Assembly (NCBI GenBank): GCA_021018815.1
Contig: JAITYX010000040.1
Coordinates: forward strand, 4,642,501-4,706,500
Length of the DNA: 64,000 nt
From: Talinum fruticosum
Lineage: Eukaryota > Streptophyta > Magnoliopsida > Caryophyllales > Talinaceae
Direction of reading: 5' to 3'
Shown here: piece by piece, positions 23,466 through 35,262 of the stretch
Layout of the letters: each line of letters starts with the position of its first letter
Numbering within the stretch: the first letter of the stretch is position 1
Made by a program: the position numbers and the translations under genes
Notes under the pieces: model-generated
What the model was told of the DNA's origin: nothing
The model's input: only the letters and a program-made list of their open reading frames with translations
Databases searched by the model: none

Positions 23466-24938
23466 TGAAAACTCGGGTTTTAACTCTAACTCATTTTGAC
23501 TATTACATGAAGACTCGGTATAAATCATTTCTCTCTTAAGTTTTGATTTCAAGTCATTCTGAGCACTATAGAAACTCTTATCTATGTTTTTATTATGTTA
23601 CGATTAACTCGAAAGCGCCCTATTGCATATCTCCTACGCTGGTGTTTATGACTCACTCATACATCACTCGAGAATTATCGCATGGTCAAATAATTTCTCT
23701 TGCACATTTATTTTGAGCATTGATTGTGTATTTCAACGCAAAGAGAATTATAGTGTTAATTCCGCACTCTAAGTCGACTTATTTCCTGGAGAATTATTTG
23801 GCTAGATCAAGTTGTTATACTATGATGTTTTACTCTTTTAACTTGATCATCTTTAGAATTGACTCAAGATGGAATTTGAGTATATTGATTGTTAGATTCA
23901 GAAAATTCCATTCTTTCTAGCCAAAGATAATTAAGCACTTAATTTCTCTAATTTAATTATTGCCTGTGCCTAATCTTGGACCAAAGTATTTCATACTTTG
24001 AGAACCATGTGGTTTCCTTTTGTAGGTTATCCAAACGAGGCTAATCTGTCTTTTTAATTTCAAAATCAATCGGTTTCTACCGTTAACCACTAGTAGACAA
24101 GTTTTAACTACTTCGGACATGGCTCGAGACACCATGTCATGGTTGTTTGTTTCAAAAGCTGGAAAACTCCAACTCTAGGCCTAACGGTTGTTTCCACCAT
24201 AACTTTCAGTCACCACCAAGTTATTGGACCATCTTTTGGAGCCAAGAGTCGTTGCACAACGTTCACATTTGAACAAATCTTTTACGAGTGACTAAGAAGA
24301 GCCTTTACAATGGCTAGTGAAGACTTACGTCCACAACCAAGACTCAACGATCATTTTGCCCGGTTGACTATAAGTAGAAGCAACTTCACAAGACTACAAG
24401 AGTGTATGAACTGAATTTATTGTTGAACTAATTCTTGTTCTCATTCTTACTCACTTTTCTATTTACAACTCCAAGTCTTTATTTAATATTTTCCGAGTTG
24501 TAAAGATAGTGTTGTATCGATTACATTATTTTCTTACTTTCTAAGTAAGGTCCCTTGACTGAGCTATAAGAGTTAACTCGGCTCGGTTGTCCCTGATTGT
24601 AAAGGTTACCTTAGTTAGGAAGTACTAGATTAGATAAGGGAACTTCGAGTATAGGAGAACTTTATAACGAATTGTTTAAGGGAGCAATTATTGTTGAGTC
24701 TGTCCTTTGTATTTTATGGATTCAAAATAGTGGATTTGACTTGGTGCTCGGATTAGCACTCTCCGTGGTTTTCTGCCGTAGGAGAATGTCCATGTATGTC
24801 CGTGTTATTGCCTGTCTGAATCCAATCTAGACTCAAAATCTGCTCGTAGTTTGTATTGGCACAAAAATTGTTTAATTTTCTCCATCACCCTATTCACCCC
24901 CTTTAGGGTGACTTAGACTCTCCAAGAGTAGACCTTCA
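23466..24938 (+). repeat. 3' LTR of element E
   Basis: 1473-bp plus-strand LTR, TGAAAACTC...GACCTTCA, diverged but colinear with the others. TATA-like TATAAGTAG at 24369-24377. The 3' end holds the family's CACCCTATTCACCCCC block. The matching 5' LTR is missing, so no target duplication can be tested. Confidence 0.88.
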
Positions 24939-25746
24939 CCACTATCACTTCCAAAGAGCCCGTAGTGGAGATCGAGCACAATGCTAATGATGAAGAACTT
25001 TACGGATTCAAAATTGTCGCTGCCTTAGAAAGGGATGAAGTACCTTTTACCTTTAATCCTTATGGCGACCCTATAATCGATGCTTAGGAAGAAGTGATAT
25101 TTTCCGGGTCTTCTTGTAGGCCGAAGGGCATACCAGCCTATTTTTCCACCTCTTAAACCCACTAATAATTACAATTTTTGAATTGGCTATCAACCTACTA
25201 CTAAGGAAATAGCTCAAGCTAAGTGGGAAATCCAAGTGAAGAGGATTGTACCACACGAGTCTACTCTATTAGCCCTTTCCTTATACTACGAATGGACAAT
25301 TTCTAAGAGAAGGAGACAACTTTCCTTATTATGGTTTTCATGAGCGTTATTACATCAATGAAAAGGGTATCCTAGTACCTGATTTTCATGATCGGGAGCA
25401 TCAAAGTGTTGCGTTTAAGCTTCACAAGAGAGTCCACACGAGACTAGAAGCTTCCCCCTCAAAACGACGTCGTTTCCGGCGCCTGCCTTCTAGAACCATC
25501 AAGTGCTTTGCCGCATTTTTGCTTAGAGAGTCCTTGGAGACACAAATAGGGCACGAAATCCTAGGACGTTCGGTTGGCCGGCGCCCGCCATCCCCTTTTC
25601 ATCCGATTCTATCCGATTTTATCCCTTTCTTTTATGATTCTATCTCTTAGGATTTGGCCTGATTTTATTTCAGTTGTTTGCACGGTTGGATGGAGGCAAA
25701 CCCTAGATCATTTGTTACCTAGGTCTTCTCCTATAAATAGAGCCGT
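24939..25746 (+). other. Unrecognised coding-like debris followed by a promoter-like stretch
   Basis: Plus-strand frame from about 24940 reads open to a TAG at 25084-25086 (contains ANDEELYGFKIVAALERDEV). A second open piece near 25180-25320 reads GYQPTTKEIAQAKWEIQVKR. I do not recognise the protein. After 25400 the sequence changes character: a perfect 14-bp palindrome AAACGACGTCGTTT (25462-25475), with an ACGT core as in plant bZIP sites, and TATAAATAG near 25733. This would fit the 5' flank of a plant gene or another LTR, cut off by the LTR fragment at 25747. Confidence 0.4.
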
Positions 25747-26906
25747 ATAGCTAGGGACAGTGAGCTGAGTTAACCCTTACAGCTCGGTCAAGCGAACTTA
25801 CTTAGAGAGTAAGAAAGAGAGTTTGTAGCGAGTACAAGACCTTACAACTCGGAGAAATATTAAATACGGAGGTAGAGTTGTAAGTAGAGGATTGAAAATG
25901 AATACAATAACTTTCGCTCAAGTATGTGTATTAACAATTGGTTCAGCAATCTTCAAGTCTTGAAAGTTGGCTTCTATTTATATATGACCAAGCAACTTAG
26001 CCATTGTATCCATCTTTTAACTGGAAGTCCCTTTATGACCGTTGTAAAGGATTTTCCGAGTCACTCGAGAAAATATCCGTAGAGATATGAATGTTGGACA
26101 ACGGCTCTTGACTCCTTTGGAAGTCCCAAAACCACTTGGTGGTGTCTTGAAAAGTAAGGTGGAAACTACCGTTGAGCTTAGTGTTGCAGATTTCCATTTT
26201 TGGAAACAGGACAACCACGACATAGTGTCTAAGCCTAGGTCACGAGTGGAAAAAGCCTTGTCTGCTGGTGATTTGACGTTTTGAAGCCGGTTACTTTTGT
26301 AATTCAAAAATAAGATAGCCTCGTTTGAATCAACTATAAAAGTAAATCAATTTGATTCTCAAAGTATAAAATACTTTGGTCCAAGATTAGACACGAGATA
26401 ATAACATAATTAAGATAATTAAGTGACTAATTATCGGACTCGGAAAAGGAATGGAATTTTACGAGTCTAATATTCATGATACTCAAATTCCATCCTAATC
26501 GGTATAGAATATAATCAATTCACAAGGAAAACATCGAGTAGACAAACTTGATCTAGACTAAACAATGTTCAAACAAGATATGCTTGACTTAGAATAATAA
26601 ATGTATTTCCTGGAACATGAAGTCGGACCTGAGTTTATATGCATGAAAGAAAGTGTTTGAACATACGATATACCTGAGTGTTGAGTGACTCGGAATTGAG
26701 TGTGAAGCGGCATATAGAAATATGCTTTACGAGTCGATCGGAACAAATATAGTACATTTTATAACACTCGAGAAAATGCTATATCACTCAAAAAAGTTTC
26801 TAAGGCACGTAGAATGACTTGAAATCAAAACCTTATAAGAGATGAAGTCTTTATACCGATTCCCTGATAGAACTCGAAATGTGTAAGTATAGAGTCCGAA
26901 TCTTCA
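25747..26906 (-). repeat. Truncated minus-strand LTR of the SIRE-like family
   Basis: Begins inside the LTR (tagctagggacag..., the block seen at 57000-57050 in C) and runs to its proper terminus (GAATCTTCA, ending at 26906). About 430 bp of the U5-side end is missing. It is most similar to the LTRs of element C. TATA-like box on the minus strand at 25974-25985. No polypurine tract follows, so it is a stray fragment. Confidence 0.85.
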
Positions 26907-27929
26907 AGCAAGGTGGGACAACCTGAGGGCCATAATTCAGCTTTCGAACGATTATATTTATTTCTATTTTTATTGTTTTCCGTATTGTGGTTTAAGAGAT
27001 GTAATCGCTTTAAATTCCTTGCCGACCGATGTAATTTTCTCTATTTCTCGCTTTTCTTTATCGCTTTTCTTTATTGTTTTCCTTGTTATGTTTTGGTTGC
27101 TTTAATTTCGCTTAGCATGTTGTTGTATGCTTGTTTTCTCACATCATTCTAATACACTAGTCGAACTAGTAATGGCTGTCTTCGGATGGCCGAAACGGAA
27201 GGGTTTTCCCTACATTTTGTACCCTCGCCGCCGAATCCGGAGTCTTGGTTCGAAGACCGATGGAGTCATTTTAGCCTCTTTTGGTATTAGTTTTCCCATA
27301 CTAAGATTGAAAGAGCAAATGTTATTTTTATTAGTTTTTCTTTCCTAAAACACCGATTGGGGACTCCCTTATTTTATATTTTGTTCTATTCAATTGCACA
27401 TCTCGGTGTTTTCCGGTCGCGAGAACAGTAAGAGGAGGTTACGGATCTGCCCATCGAGGTAGAGGCCAAGGTTGACTCCGTCTGCCCTTGCCTCCGACCG
27501 GCGCTCGCCTTCACTGGCACGAGGTTGCCGCTGTATCTTGGGTGGTCGACGAGTGAGGCTTCGGTCCATATTGGTATTTTTATACCAACCTCGCCCTAAA
27601 GCCTCCGAAGGACCAAAACCCTAATTTTCCTGTATCCTTAATTAGAATATAAGATCCTGGGAGTTATAAAAAACATTCTAAAATAAAATAATTTATAAAA
27701 CCGCCATTCAAACTTTGACTAATCAGATTTAATAAAATTCGAAAAATCTTAATAAAAGGTTGATCCCCACTTTTTAAAATGCATATTCAAAACCCTAAAT
27801 CATTCTTTCCTCTTTCTTAAAAAACCCTAACGCCAAAGGGGCAAATCGTAGGGAAGCTCGGTCCCGGGTTGCCGTCTAGGCCGTGGTTCCTATAGTGAGA
27901 AACATAGTTAAGAATATTATACTTGATGA
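26907..27929. other. No recognised gene
   Basis: Unassigned sequence. It is A/T-rich with many T runs to about 27350, then more G/C-rich. A 7-bp-stem inverted repeat TTGGTAT-TTTT-ATACCAA lies at 27571-27588. The 79- and 73-codon open frames at 26913-27348 are T-rich and hydrophobic with no recognisable motif. Parts may be remnants of another LTR element, but I cannot show it. Confidence 0.4.
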
Positions 27930-28043
27930 ATGGTTTCTAAGTGGGTCGGAATAGGATGAAAAATTAGATATGAGTTTCTTAAAAGCTTAAAATGACTAAG
28001 AATCAAAACTATAGAAATATAGAGCATTATACCCGAGTCTTCA
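27930..28043 (-). repeat. LTR remnant of element D
   Basis: Only about 115 bp at the polypurine-tract side can be aligned (gagtttcttaaaagct ... aatcaaaactatag ... GAGTCTTCA at 28035-28043). Further left the similarity fades, so most of this 3' LTR is deleted or too diverged to see. Confidence 0.5.
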
Positions 28044-28057
28044 ATCTCCCGCTTTTT
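28044..28057 (-). other. Polypurine tract of element D
   Basis: Minus strand AAAAAGCGGGAGAT directly before the LTR start, one C interrupting the purine run. Confidence 0.65.
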
Positions 28058-28559
28058 ATGAAAGGGATTCCATACTTAGGATAGAAACTAATCGGTTCAG
28101 CGAGTTAAGTTTTCGTAGAGAATGGATTAGAGCATAGAGTATTGATCTAAACAAGAGAAAATAATGATGAATATTTATATGTTCAACTCGAGATCAAAAC
28201 ATAATTCGAACATGTTTCTTAAAATAATAAGAGCAAATATGTTATAGAGTAAAAACAAATATATCGAGTAAGTATGAAACATATACTCGAAACAGAGATG
28301 CTCAGTAATAAGTTTCATTACTTATAGCTATTTGTACGAAATTGTAAACGAGACTAAGAAATGAAACAAACATAGAAACAACTAAGGGACAAACTCCCTT
28401 TAAACCAAACATCTATTTTTCCATATTTTCTCTCCCCTATGCCTTTCAGCAAAAATAACAAAAAGAGGGAGGAAAGAATAAGTAAATACATAAGTTGTTA
28501 GATAATAAAAAAAAAAGAAAACTGAGTTTGAAATCGGGAGGGAGGGGCAATCTACCGAG
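28058..28559 (-). other. 3' non-coding region of element D
   Basis: A/T-rich, no coding signal. It carries the family block (minus strand) tgctgaaaggcataggggag near 28433-28452, followed by the tract that reads onward to the polypurine tract. Confidence 0.55.
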
Positions 28560-30045
28560 AAGTCAAAGATCGAGCAGTGCGTCTATGCCTGTATGCTTGA
28601 GTAGAAGCAGCTATGCAAGGTGGCATTAATATTGGTAAATACGGCCTAAGGTAGTGGCCTTAAAGCGGCCAACATCACCGGCTCTTCTACGGCACTCTTA
28701 CCGTGATCGAAGAGATCACCTCGGGTTCTTTATTGCCCCGATCCTTTGGTTGAACTACTACTTCCACCTTGTCTCCTTCTTCTTCTCCTCCTTCAACTTC
28801 ACTTTGGCCTTCTTACGCTTCTTCGGTAGAATTTTTGATTTAAACTCGGAAGAACTGGAGGACTCCTCGGATTTGTCGTCAATAGATTATGAGTCCTTGG
28901 CTGCCTTTGATCTTCTCTCTTGGAGGTGGCGGATCCGATCAAGTTGTTGCTTGATCACCTCCTTTAGCTAAACAATCGGGGCTTGACCCTGTCGAAGTTG
29001 AGTCGACCTTGGCTTTACATTAGATTCAATGTGGGGATGAAAGCTTGGAAAGAGCTTAGAGTTAATTTTGTCTCTACTGCTAGAGTACCAAGTTTGTTGG
29101 CTACCTTATGAAGAAGCTCGATAGAAGAGGCGAGACAGAAAAGTGGAAGGTCCAGCGAGTTAGAAGTGCGACCTTATGAGTAGTCCGAGTCCGAGGCGGA
29201 GGAGGAGGGGTGGTAACTTAGACGAGTGAATCCAGACAGACAAACTTGAAGTCCTGGTTGTCTCCAAGACCAGTGAGTTCATTTCTACCAAGACAAACGA
29301 CATGCTTCAAGAAAGAGTTTGGGTCGGAAAAAGAGGGACCCCAAGCCGAGTAAAGATAGCTGTCAAAAGCGCCCGAAAGGATATGGAGTTTTTTCGTGTT
29401 AGATAGAAGAGAAGTAATCTGTTTGAGAATGAATGGAAAGAGGTTTACATCATAGTCTGTCTAGAATGTCATTAGATAACCTTGAAAGCTTTAGAATTGG
29501 GGCCCTCCTCCAGGCAGATAGTAAGAGAAGAAAGTCCTCATAAGTATGAAGCACGAAGTCCGGCTTACGAGGTGATCCGAGTCACAAAAAGTTCTTTCTG
29601 GATTGAGGAGGTTCTTTAGAGTATTTGGAAAAAAAGTCATTAGCAACTTCGTTGAAAGGGATGGGATTGGAGTTTAAAAAGAGGGACTTTACATCAAAAA
29701 GTTTGTGAAGTACACCAAGGTTGATGTGAACCATCTTCCGTTGAATAACGAGACGAGATAATGTTATCTTTTGACGAGATAGTAAGAGAAGAAATTCCTC
29801 ATGAGTATGAAGCACGAAGCTTGGCTTCGAGGTCATCTAAGTCACGAAAAGTTCTTTTTGGACTGAGGATGTTCTTTAGAGTATTTGGCAAAGAAGTCAT
29901 TAGTGACTTCATTGAAAAGGATGGGATTGGAGTTGAGAAACAGGGACTTCACATCAAAAAGTTTGTGAAGTAGACCAAGGTTGATGCGAACCATCTTCCC
30001 TTGAACAATAGAAGAGATAATGTTATCTTTAGTCTGTCATGTGAC
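28560..30045 (-). pseudogene. ORF3 of element D, C-terminal and central part, with an internal tandem duplication
   Basis: Minus strand. The best open segment, 29582-29836, contains SLFLNSNPIPFNEVANDFFS, the strongest ORF3 signature, and a frame of about 84 codons. A second copy of the same block lies at 29782-30030, so the gene carries a direct duplication of about 260 bp. Downstream, 28650-28970 encodes the charged, Ser-rich region on the minus strand (its plus-strand 105-codon frame is a shadow). The ORF is cut at 30045 by element A and resumes at 62091. Confidence 0.75.
29516..30034 (-). repeat. Direct duplication of about 260 bp within ORF3 of D
   Basis: Copy 1 is about 29516-29774 and copy 2 about 29776-30034. 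Both contain gtaagagaag (29521 and 29782), the cagcaagg-free core with gggatgggattggagtt, and end in ataatgttatcttt (about 29759 and 30018). They differ at many positions, so the duplication predates the insertion of A just 16 bp to its right. Confidence 0.85.
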
Positions 30046-30050
30046 TATAA
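30046..30050. repeat. Target site duplication of element A, left
   Basis: TATAA directly before the LTR start at 30051. It matches TATAA at 62086-62090. Confidence 0.9.
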
Positions 30051-31559
30051 TGAAGACTCGGACTTTACATATACATCATTCTGAGTTCCATAAAAGAATC
30101 GGGTATAAGACTTCGACCCTTATAAGGTTTTGCTTACAAGTCATTCTATGTGCCTTAGAAACTTTTCAGAGTGTTATAGCATCTTTTTTAGTGTTACGGA
30201 ATCTATTGCATCCGCTTCGATCGACTCGGAAAGCATACTCCTACATGCCATTCTGCACACTATTCCGAGTCACTCGGACAACACTCAAAAATATATCGCA
30301 TATTCAAACATTTACTATAACGTGCATAAACTCATATCTAAGTTCGTGTTCCAAGAATTACCATGTTAATTCATTCTTCTAAGTCAGCATATTTTGTTTG
30401 AACTTTGCTTTGTCTATATCAAGTCTGTCTACTTTAATATTCTTTATTTCACTTGATTCTCTTTTAGACTAACTCGGATGGATTTTGAGTCTCATGGATA
30501 TTAGACTCGAGAAAATTCCATTCCTTTTCCGACTCGGATAATTATGCACTTAATTATCTTAATTAATTATCCGTGTCTAATCTTCGAGCAAAGTATTTTA
30601 TACTTTGAGAACCAAATTGATTTCCTTTTGTTGGTTATTCAAACGAGGCTATGCTATTTTTGAATTACAAAAGTAACCGGCTTCAAAACGTCAAATCACC
30701 AGCAGGGAAGGCTTTTTCCTACTTCTAACCTACGCCCGAGCACTCGTGTCGGAGCTGTTTGCTTCCAAAACGGAAATCTACAACACTAAGCTTAATGGTG
30801 GTTTCCACCCTACTTTTCAGATACCACTAGTGGATTGGGACATCCAAAGGAGTTAAGATCCGTTGTCCAACCTTCACATCTCAACGGATATTTTCGAGTG
30901 ACTCGGAAAATCCATTGCAACGGTCATAAATGACTTCTAGTCGGAAGATGGTCACAATGGCTAATTTGCTTAGTCATCTATAAATAGAAGCCAACTCGAA
31001 GACATGAAGATTGCTAAACCAATTGTCAATACACGAACTTAAGAAAAAGTCATTGTATTCATACTCAATCTTCTACTTATAACTCCAACTCGTATTTCAT
31101 ATTCTCCGAGTTTTAAGGTCTTGTAATCGATTACTAACGCTTATTCTTACTTTCGAGTAAGGTCCCTTGACCGAGCTGTAAGGGTTAACTCAGGTCGGTT
31201 TTCCCTAGCTGTAAAGGTTACCTCGGTTAGGAAGTACTAGATTAGAAAAGGGAATTTCGAGTCTAGGAAAAACTTGTAAGGAATTGTCTAAGGGAGCAAT
31301 TCTGATTGAGTCTATATACTATATTTTGTGGATTCAAAATATTGGATTTGATTTGGTGCTTGGACTAACACTGTCCGTGGTTTTACTGCCCGAGGAGGGT
31401 TTCCACGTAAAGCATAGTTCATACTTTTTGAGTTCAATCTAGACTCATAATATGTTTCCGCCTTTATTCTATGCAAAAGAGTTTGATTTTCTGAAAAATC
31501 TTCCATCACCATATTCACCCCCTCTAGGGTGACTTAACTACTCCAAGAGCAAACCTTCA
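30051..31559 (+). repeat. 5' LTR of element A
   Basis: 1509 bp, TGAAGACTCGG...AAACCTTCA. TATAAATAG at 30979-30987 places the start of R roughly 30 bp downstream. Its closest relative is the LTR at 60574-62085. Confidence 0.95.
30979..30987 (+). promoter_or_regulatory. LTR promoter TATA box (element A, 5' LTR)
   Basis: TATAAATAG followed by AAGCCAACT, a context shared by all LTRs of the family. Confidence 0.6.
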
Positions 31560-31561
31560 AT

Positions 31562-31574
31562 TGGTATTAGACCC
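31562..31574 (+). other. Primer-binding site of element A
   Basis: TGGTATTAGACCC, two bases after the 5' LTR. It resembles TGGTATCAGAGCC, the complement of the initiator tRNA-Met 3' end used by most plant Ty1/copia elements. Confidence 0.85.
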
Positions 31575-31710
31575 TAGCCTTTTAGAAAGGATCTAATCAT
31601 CCAAAGGTTTGAAGATCAAATGGCTCGGAAGAATAAAGAGTTCAATGAAGGAAGATCGTCCAGCAGACCACCAAAGTTCAAAGGTTCAAACTTTGTTCAT
31701 TGGAAGAAGC

Positions 31711-32404
31711 TTATGGAATGCTTTCTACTGGATCATGATGAAGATGTATGAAACATCATACGAGAAGGCAACTTTATTCCCACAAAGCTGGAAGAAACAA
31801 GGCTACTCGCCTAAAGCAAAGGCCGAGTATACGGTGAAGAAGCAGAGAAGTTCAAAAAGAACTTCAAGGCGATGAACATTCTGATGTGCGCCATCGGCTA
31901 AGAGGAATACAATCGAGTGTCTGCGTGTGACACAGCCAAAGAAGTGTGGGACACACTTCTTAACACTTATGAAGGCAAAAGTCAGGTCGAAAAGCGAAGA
32001 TAAGCCAATATCTTCACAAGTACGAGCCGTTCAAGATGGAGCCGAAGAAAACAACACTTATGGAATGCTTTCTACTTGGATTATGATGAAGATGTATGAA
32101 ACATCATAGGAGAAGGCAACTTCATTCCAACAAAGCTGGAAGAAACAAGGCTCGTGCCTAAAGAAAAGGCCGAGTATACGGCTGAAGAAGTAGAGAAGTT
32201 CGGAAAGAACTTCAAGGCGATGAACATTCCGATGTGCGCCATCGGCTAAGAGGAATACAATCGAGTGTCGGCCTATGACACAGCCAAAGAAGTGTGCGAC
32301 ACACTTGTCAAAACTTATGAAGGCACAAGTTAGGTAAGACAAGCGAAGATAAGCCAATATCTTTACAAGTACGAGCTGTTCAAGATGGAGCCGGAAGAAA
32401 ACAT
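31711..32404 (+). repeat. Direct duplication of 347 bp within gag of A
   Basis: TTATGGAATGCTTTCTAC begins at 31711 and again at 32058. The two copies run in parallel (lysine-rich block, SACDTAKEVWDT-type block, KISQYLHKYE-type block) to about 32404. Element B and C gag have only one copy. 347 is not a multiple of three, so the duplication also shifts the frame. Confidence 0.9.
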
Positions 32405-33577
32405 CACTCAAATGTTCATTTGCTTCACTGAGATTACCAACAATCTCAAATCACTGGGTAGAAAGATTTCCCACGAGGAAATGAGCGGACGAGATACTTA
32501 GAAGTCTACCCAAGAGAAGATGGGGTCCCAAGGTGACAACCATCCAAGAGGCTCAGAACCTTTCCTTCCTCGAAGCCGGATGAACTCATTGGGAATCTAC
32601 AAACCCATGAGATCCACCTGGAAAAGGAAGATGCAGAGGTCGGCACCAAAAAGAACATTGCACTCGAAAGCCTCGGAAAACAGAGAAGCAAATTTGAGTT
32701 CATCCGACTCGAAGAGGTTCCCATGGCACTTATCGCCGGAGGCTTTAAAAGAATGATGAAACATAAAAGATGGGATAAGAATCCAAGATAAGATTTCTAC
32801 AAGAAAGACAAGAAGGTTAGAAAAGGTAAACACTCTTCTCCTTCAAAGTTATCTTTAACTAAGAACTCATATTGTTTTGAATGTGGCAGCAAGGAACACA
32901 TAGTCAAAGAGATAGAAAGAAGAAAAAGGCTATGAGGGCCACTTGGAGTGATAAAGACTCATCGGAAGATGATGAGGACTTAGATGATTTAAAATGTCCG
33001 ATGGCACTCTCGACTCGAAGCTAAATCGAGTCGGACTCAAATTACTCGAGACAGTGAGGAAACAAATCCTCGGGAGGTAATTGAATACTTCCTCAAATTC
33101 TCCAAAGTGGATTTAGGCAAATATATTTTTACTTTGGAAGACAAGTCCAATTCGATTGTTCTCGGTTTAAAGAACAACTAGAGTCAATCACCTCCGAGAG
33201 CATTTCATTGAAAAATGAATTGGAAAAAATGAGACTTACTCTAAGAGAACTCAAGACTAGTGCTCACTCCAATGAGACCGAGTCTAAGTCACTCGGAAGA
33301 GAAAATGAGCAAGCTGAAACAAAAGCTCAACGAGTCTCAAGAGTTTATTTTAAAATTTACCAAAGGTCGAAAAATCTTGATATGCTCTTTGGGTCTTAAT
33401 GTGTCTCCATCGAAAAGAAGGACTTGGTTTTAACAAAGAGGAGGAATCCAATTCCTACTCAAAACTTTTCAAAAGGGATTCCGGAACTCGTAAAGTTCGG
33501 GAAGGCTGAGGACAGATCCCATTCATAAGAATGAAAAGAGGACCGAGCCCGGACACTGCTTACGTAAAAAAACCTTC

Positions 33578-33582
33578 TCCAC
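33578..33582. repeat. Target site duplication of element B, left
   Basis: TCCAC directly before the B 5' LTR. Repeated at 44589-44593. Confidence 0.92.
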
Positions 33583-35202
33583 CGAAGACTCGGACCTCAT
33601 ACTTACATCATTCCGAGTTCCATCAAGGAATGAGGTATAAGACTTCATCTCCTATAGGGTTTTGATTTTAAGTCATTCTATGTGCCTTAGAAACTTTTCC
33701 GAGTGATATAGCATCTTTTCTAAGTGTTATAGAAACTATTGTATATGTTTTCGCTTGATTATGACTCGACTCATAAATCATACTCTTGTATGCCACTGTT
33801 CACACTGTTTTGAGTCACGCAAACAACACTCAGATATATCGCACGTTTAAACACTTTCTATAACACGCATAAACTCATATCTCGACTTCGTGTTCCGAGA
33901 ATTACCATGTTAATTCATTTCTCAAAGTCAGTATATTTTGTTTGAACCTTACAGATGCCTAAATCAAGTCTGTCTACTCGATATTTTCTATTTGACTTGA
34001 TTCTCTTTTAGACTCGACTAAGATGGATTTTGAGTCTCATGGATATTAGACTCGAAAATTCCATGCCTTTTCGACTCGAGATAATTATGCATTTAATTAT
34101 TCTAATTAATTTATTATCTCGTGTCTAATCTTGGGCCAAAGTATTTTATACTTTGAGAACCAAATTGATTTATTTTTATTGGTTATTCAAACAAGGCTAT
34201 CCTATTTTTGAATTGCAAAAGTATCCGAGCTTTAAAACGTCAAATCACCAAGCAGACAAGGCTTTTTCCACCTCCGACCTAGCCCCGGACACTATGTCAA
34301 GGTTCTCTGTTTCCAAAACTTGAAATCTGCAACACTAAGCTCAACGGTGGCTTCCACCATAATTTTCAAGACACCACTAGTGGTTTTGGGACTTCCAAAG
34401 GAGTCAAGAGCCGTTGCCCAACGTTCACATCCCAACGGATATTTTCCGAGTGACTCGGAAAATCCATTACAACGAGTCACAAAGGACTTCTAGTCGGAAG
34501 ATGGACACAATGGCTAATCTGCTTGGTCATCTATAAATAGAAGCCAACTTTCAAGACATGAATATTGCTAAACCAATTGTTAGTACACATACTTCGACAA
34601 AAGTCATTGTATTCATTCTCAATCTTCTACTTACAACTCCAACTCAATATTTAATACATTCTTCCGAGTTGTAAGGTCTTGTACTTAGTTACAAACACTC
34701 TTTCTTACTTTCTAAGTAAGGTCTCTTGACTGAGTCGTAAGGGTTAACTCGGCTCGGTTGTCCCTAACTCGTAAAGGTTATCTCGGTTAGGAAGTACTAG
34801 ATCGAGATAAGGTAATTTCGAGTCTAGGAAAAACTCGTAAGGAGTTATCTAAGGGAGCAACTCGGGTTGAGTCATTCTACTGTATTTTATGGATTCAAAA
34901 TAGTGGATTTGACTTCGTGCTTGGATTGGCACGGCCCGTGGTTTTCACGCCCAGGAGGGTTTCCACGTACTTTCTCAATTATCACTTTTCGAGTGCATTA
35001 TAGACTCATACTCGACTACAAGTATTGTTTAACTATTAAACACTTCGAGTCTTAGTTTTATGAGTCTGTTCTTATCTCGAGTTCATTCTTGAAACACACT
35101 CTTCTTAGAGTGCTTTGTCTAGTTTTAAATACGAGCAAATTCCCTCATCACCCTATTCACCCTCCTCTAGGGTGACCTAACTTCTTCAAGAGCAAACCTT
35201 CA
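33583..35202 (+). repeat. 5' LTR of element B
   Basis: 1620 bp. It starts CGAAGACTC (first base of TG mutated) and ends AAACCTTCA. TATAAATAG at 34532-34540. A segment of about 110 bp near 35020-35130 (attaaacacttcgagtctta ...) is shared only with the 3' LTR of B, confirming the pair. Confidence 0.95.
34532..34540 (+). promoter_or_regulatory. LTR promoter TATA box (element B, 5' LTR)
   Basis: TATAAATAG within CTATAAATAGAAGCC. The 3' LTR of B has lost three bases here (CTATAAGAAGCC at 43923). Confidence 0.6.
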
Positions 35203-35204
35203 AT

Positions 35205-35217
35205 TGGTATTAGTGCC
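35205..35217 (+). other. Primer-binding site of element B
   Basis: TGGTATTAGTGCC, two bases after the LTR; initiator tRNA-Met type. Confidence 0.85.
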
Positions 35218-35262
35218 AAGCCTTTCGGAAAGGATCTAACCATCCAAAGGTCTAAAGATCAA

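Larger units (their letters stand above)
17747..24938 (+). mobile_element. Element E: 5'-truncated plus-strand SIRE-like copia element
   Basis: Order on the plus strand: RT-RNaseH (17747-19037), spacer with TATA box, ORF3 (from 19587) split by a probable solo LTR (20357-21943), 3' non-coding, polypurine tract (23452-23465) and 3' LTR (23466-24938). The 5' LTR, gag, PR and INT are absent. It is the most diverged copy here (many stops, mutated RT site), suggesting it is older than A to C. Confidence 0.85.
31620..33582 (+). pseudogene. gag: gag of element A, 5' part, with an internal duplication
   Basis: Starts MARNKEFNEGRSSSRPPKFK, as in B and C (capsid-type copia Gag). A TGA replaces the Trp of DEDVW near 31750. 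A 347-bp direct repeat duplicates the capsid region (31711-32057 and 32058-32404). The CCHC zinc knuckle follows near 32871-32915: CFECGSKEHIVK is present, but the last Cys is lost in a small deletion. A Lys/Glu-rich coiled stretch (33208-33400) comes after it. The ORF stops at 33582, where element B is inserted, and its continuation is at 44589. Gag would form the particle that packages element RNA. Confidence 0.85.

Noticed and set aside
27571..27588. Hairpin as a transcription terminator
   Set aside because: A 7-bp stem in plant DNA without an associated gene has no such meaning.
28654..28971. 105-codon plus-strand frame with hydrophobic residues
   Set aside because: Shadow of the minus-strand ORF3 of D, as comparison with C at 49500-49800 shows.
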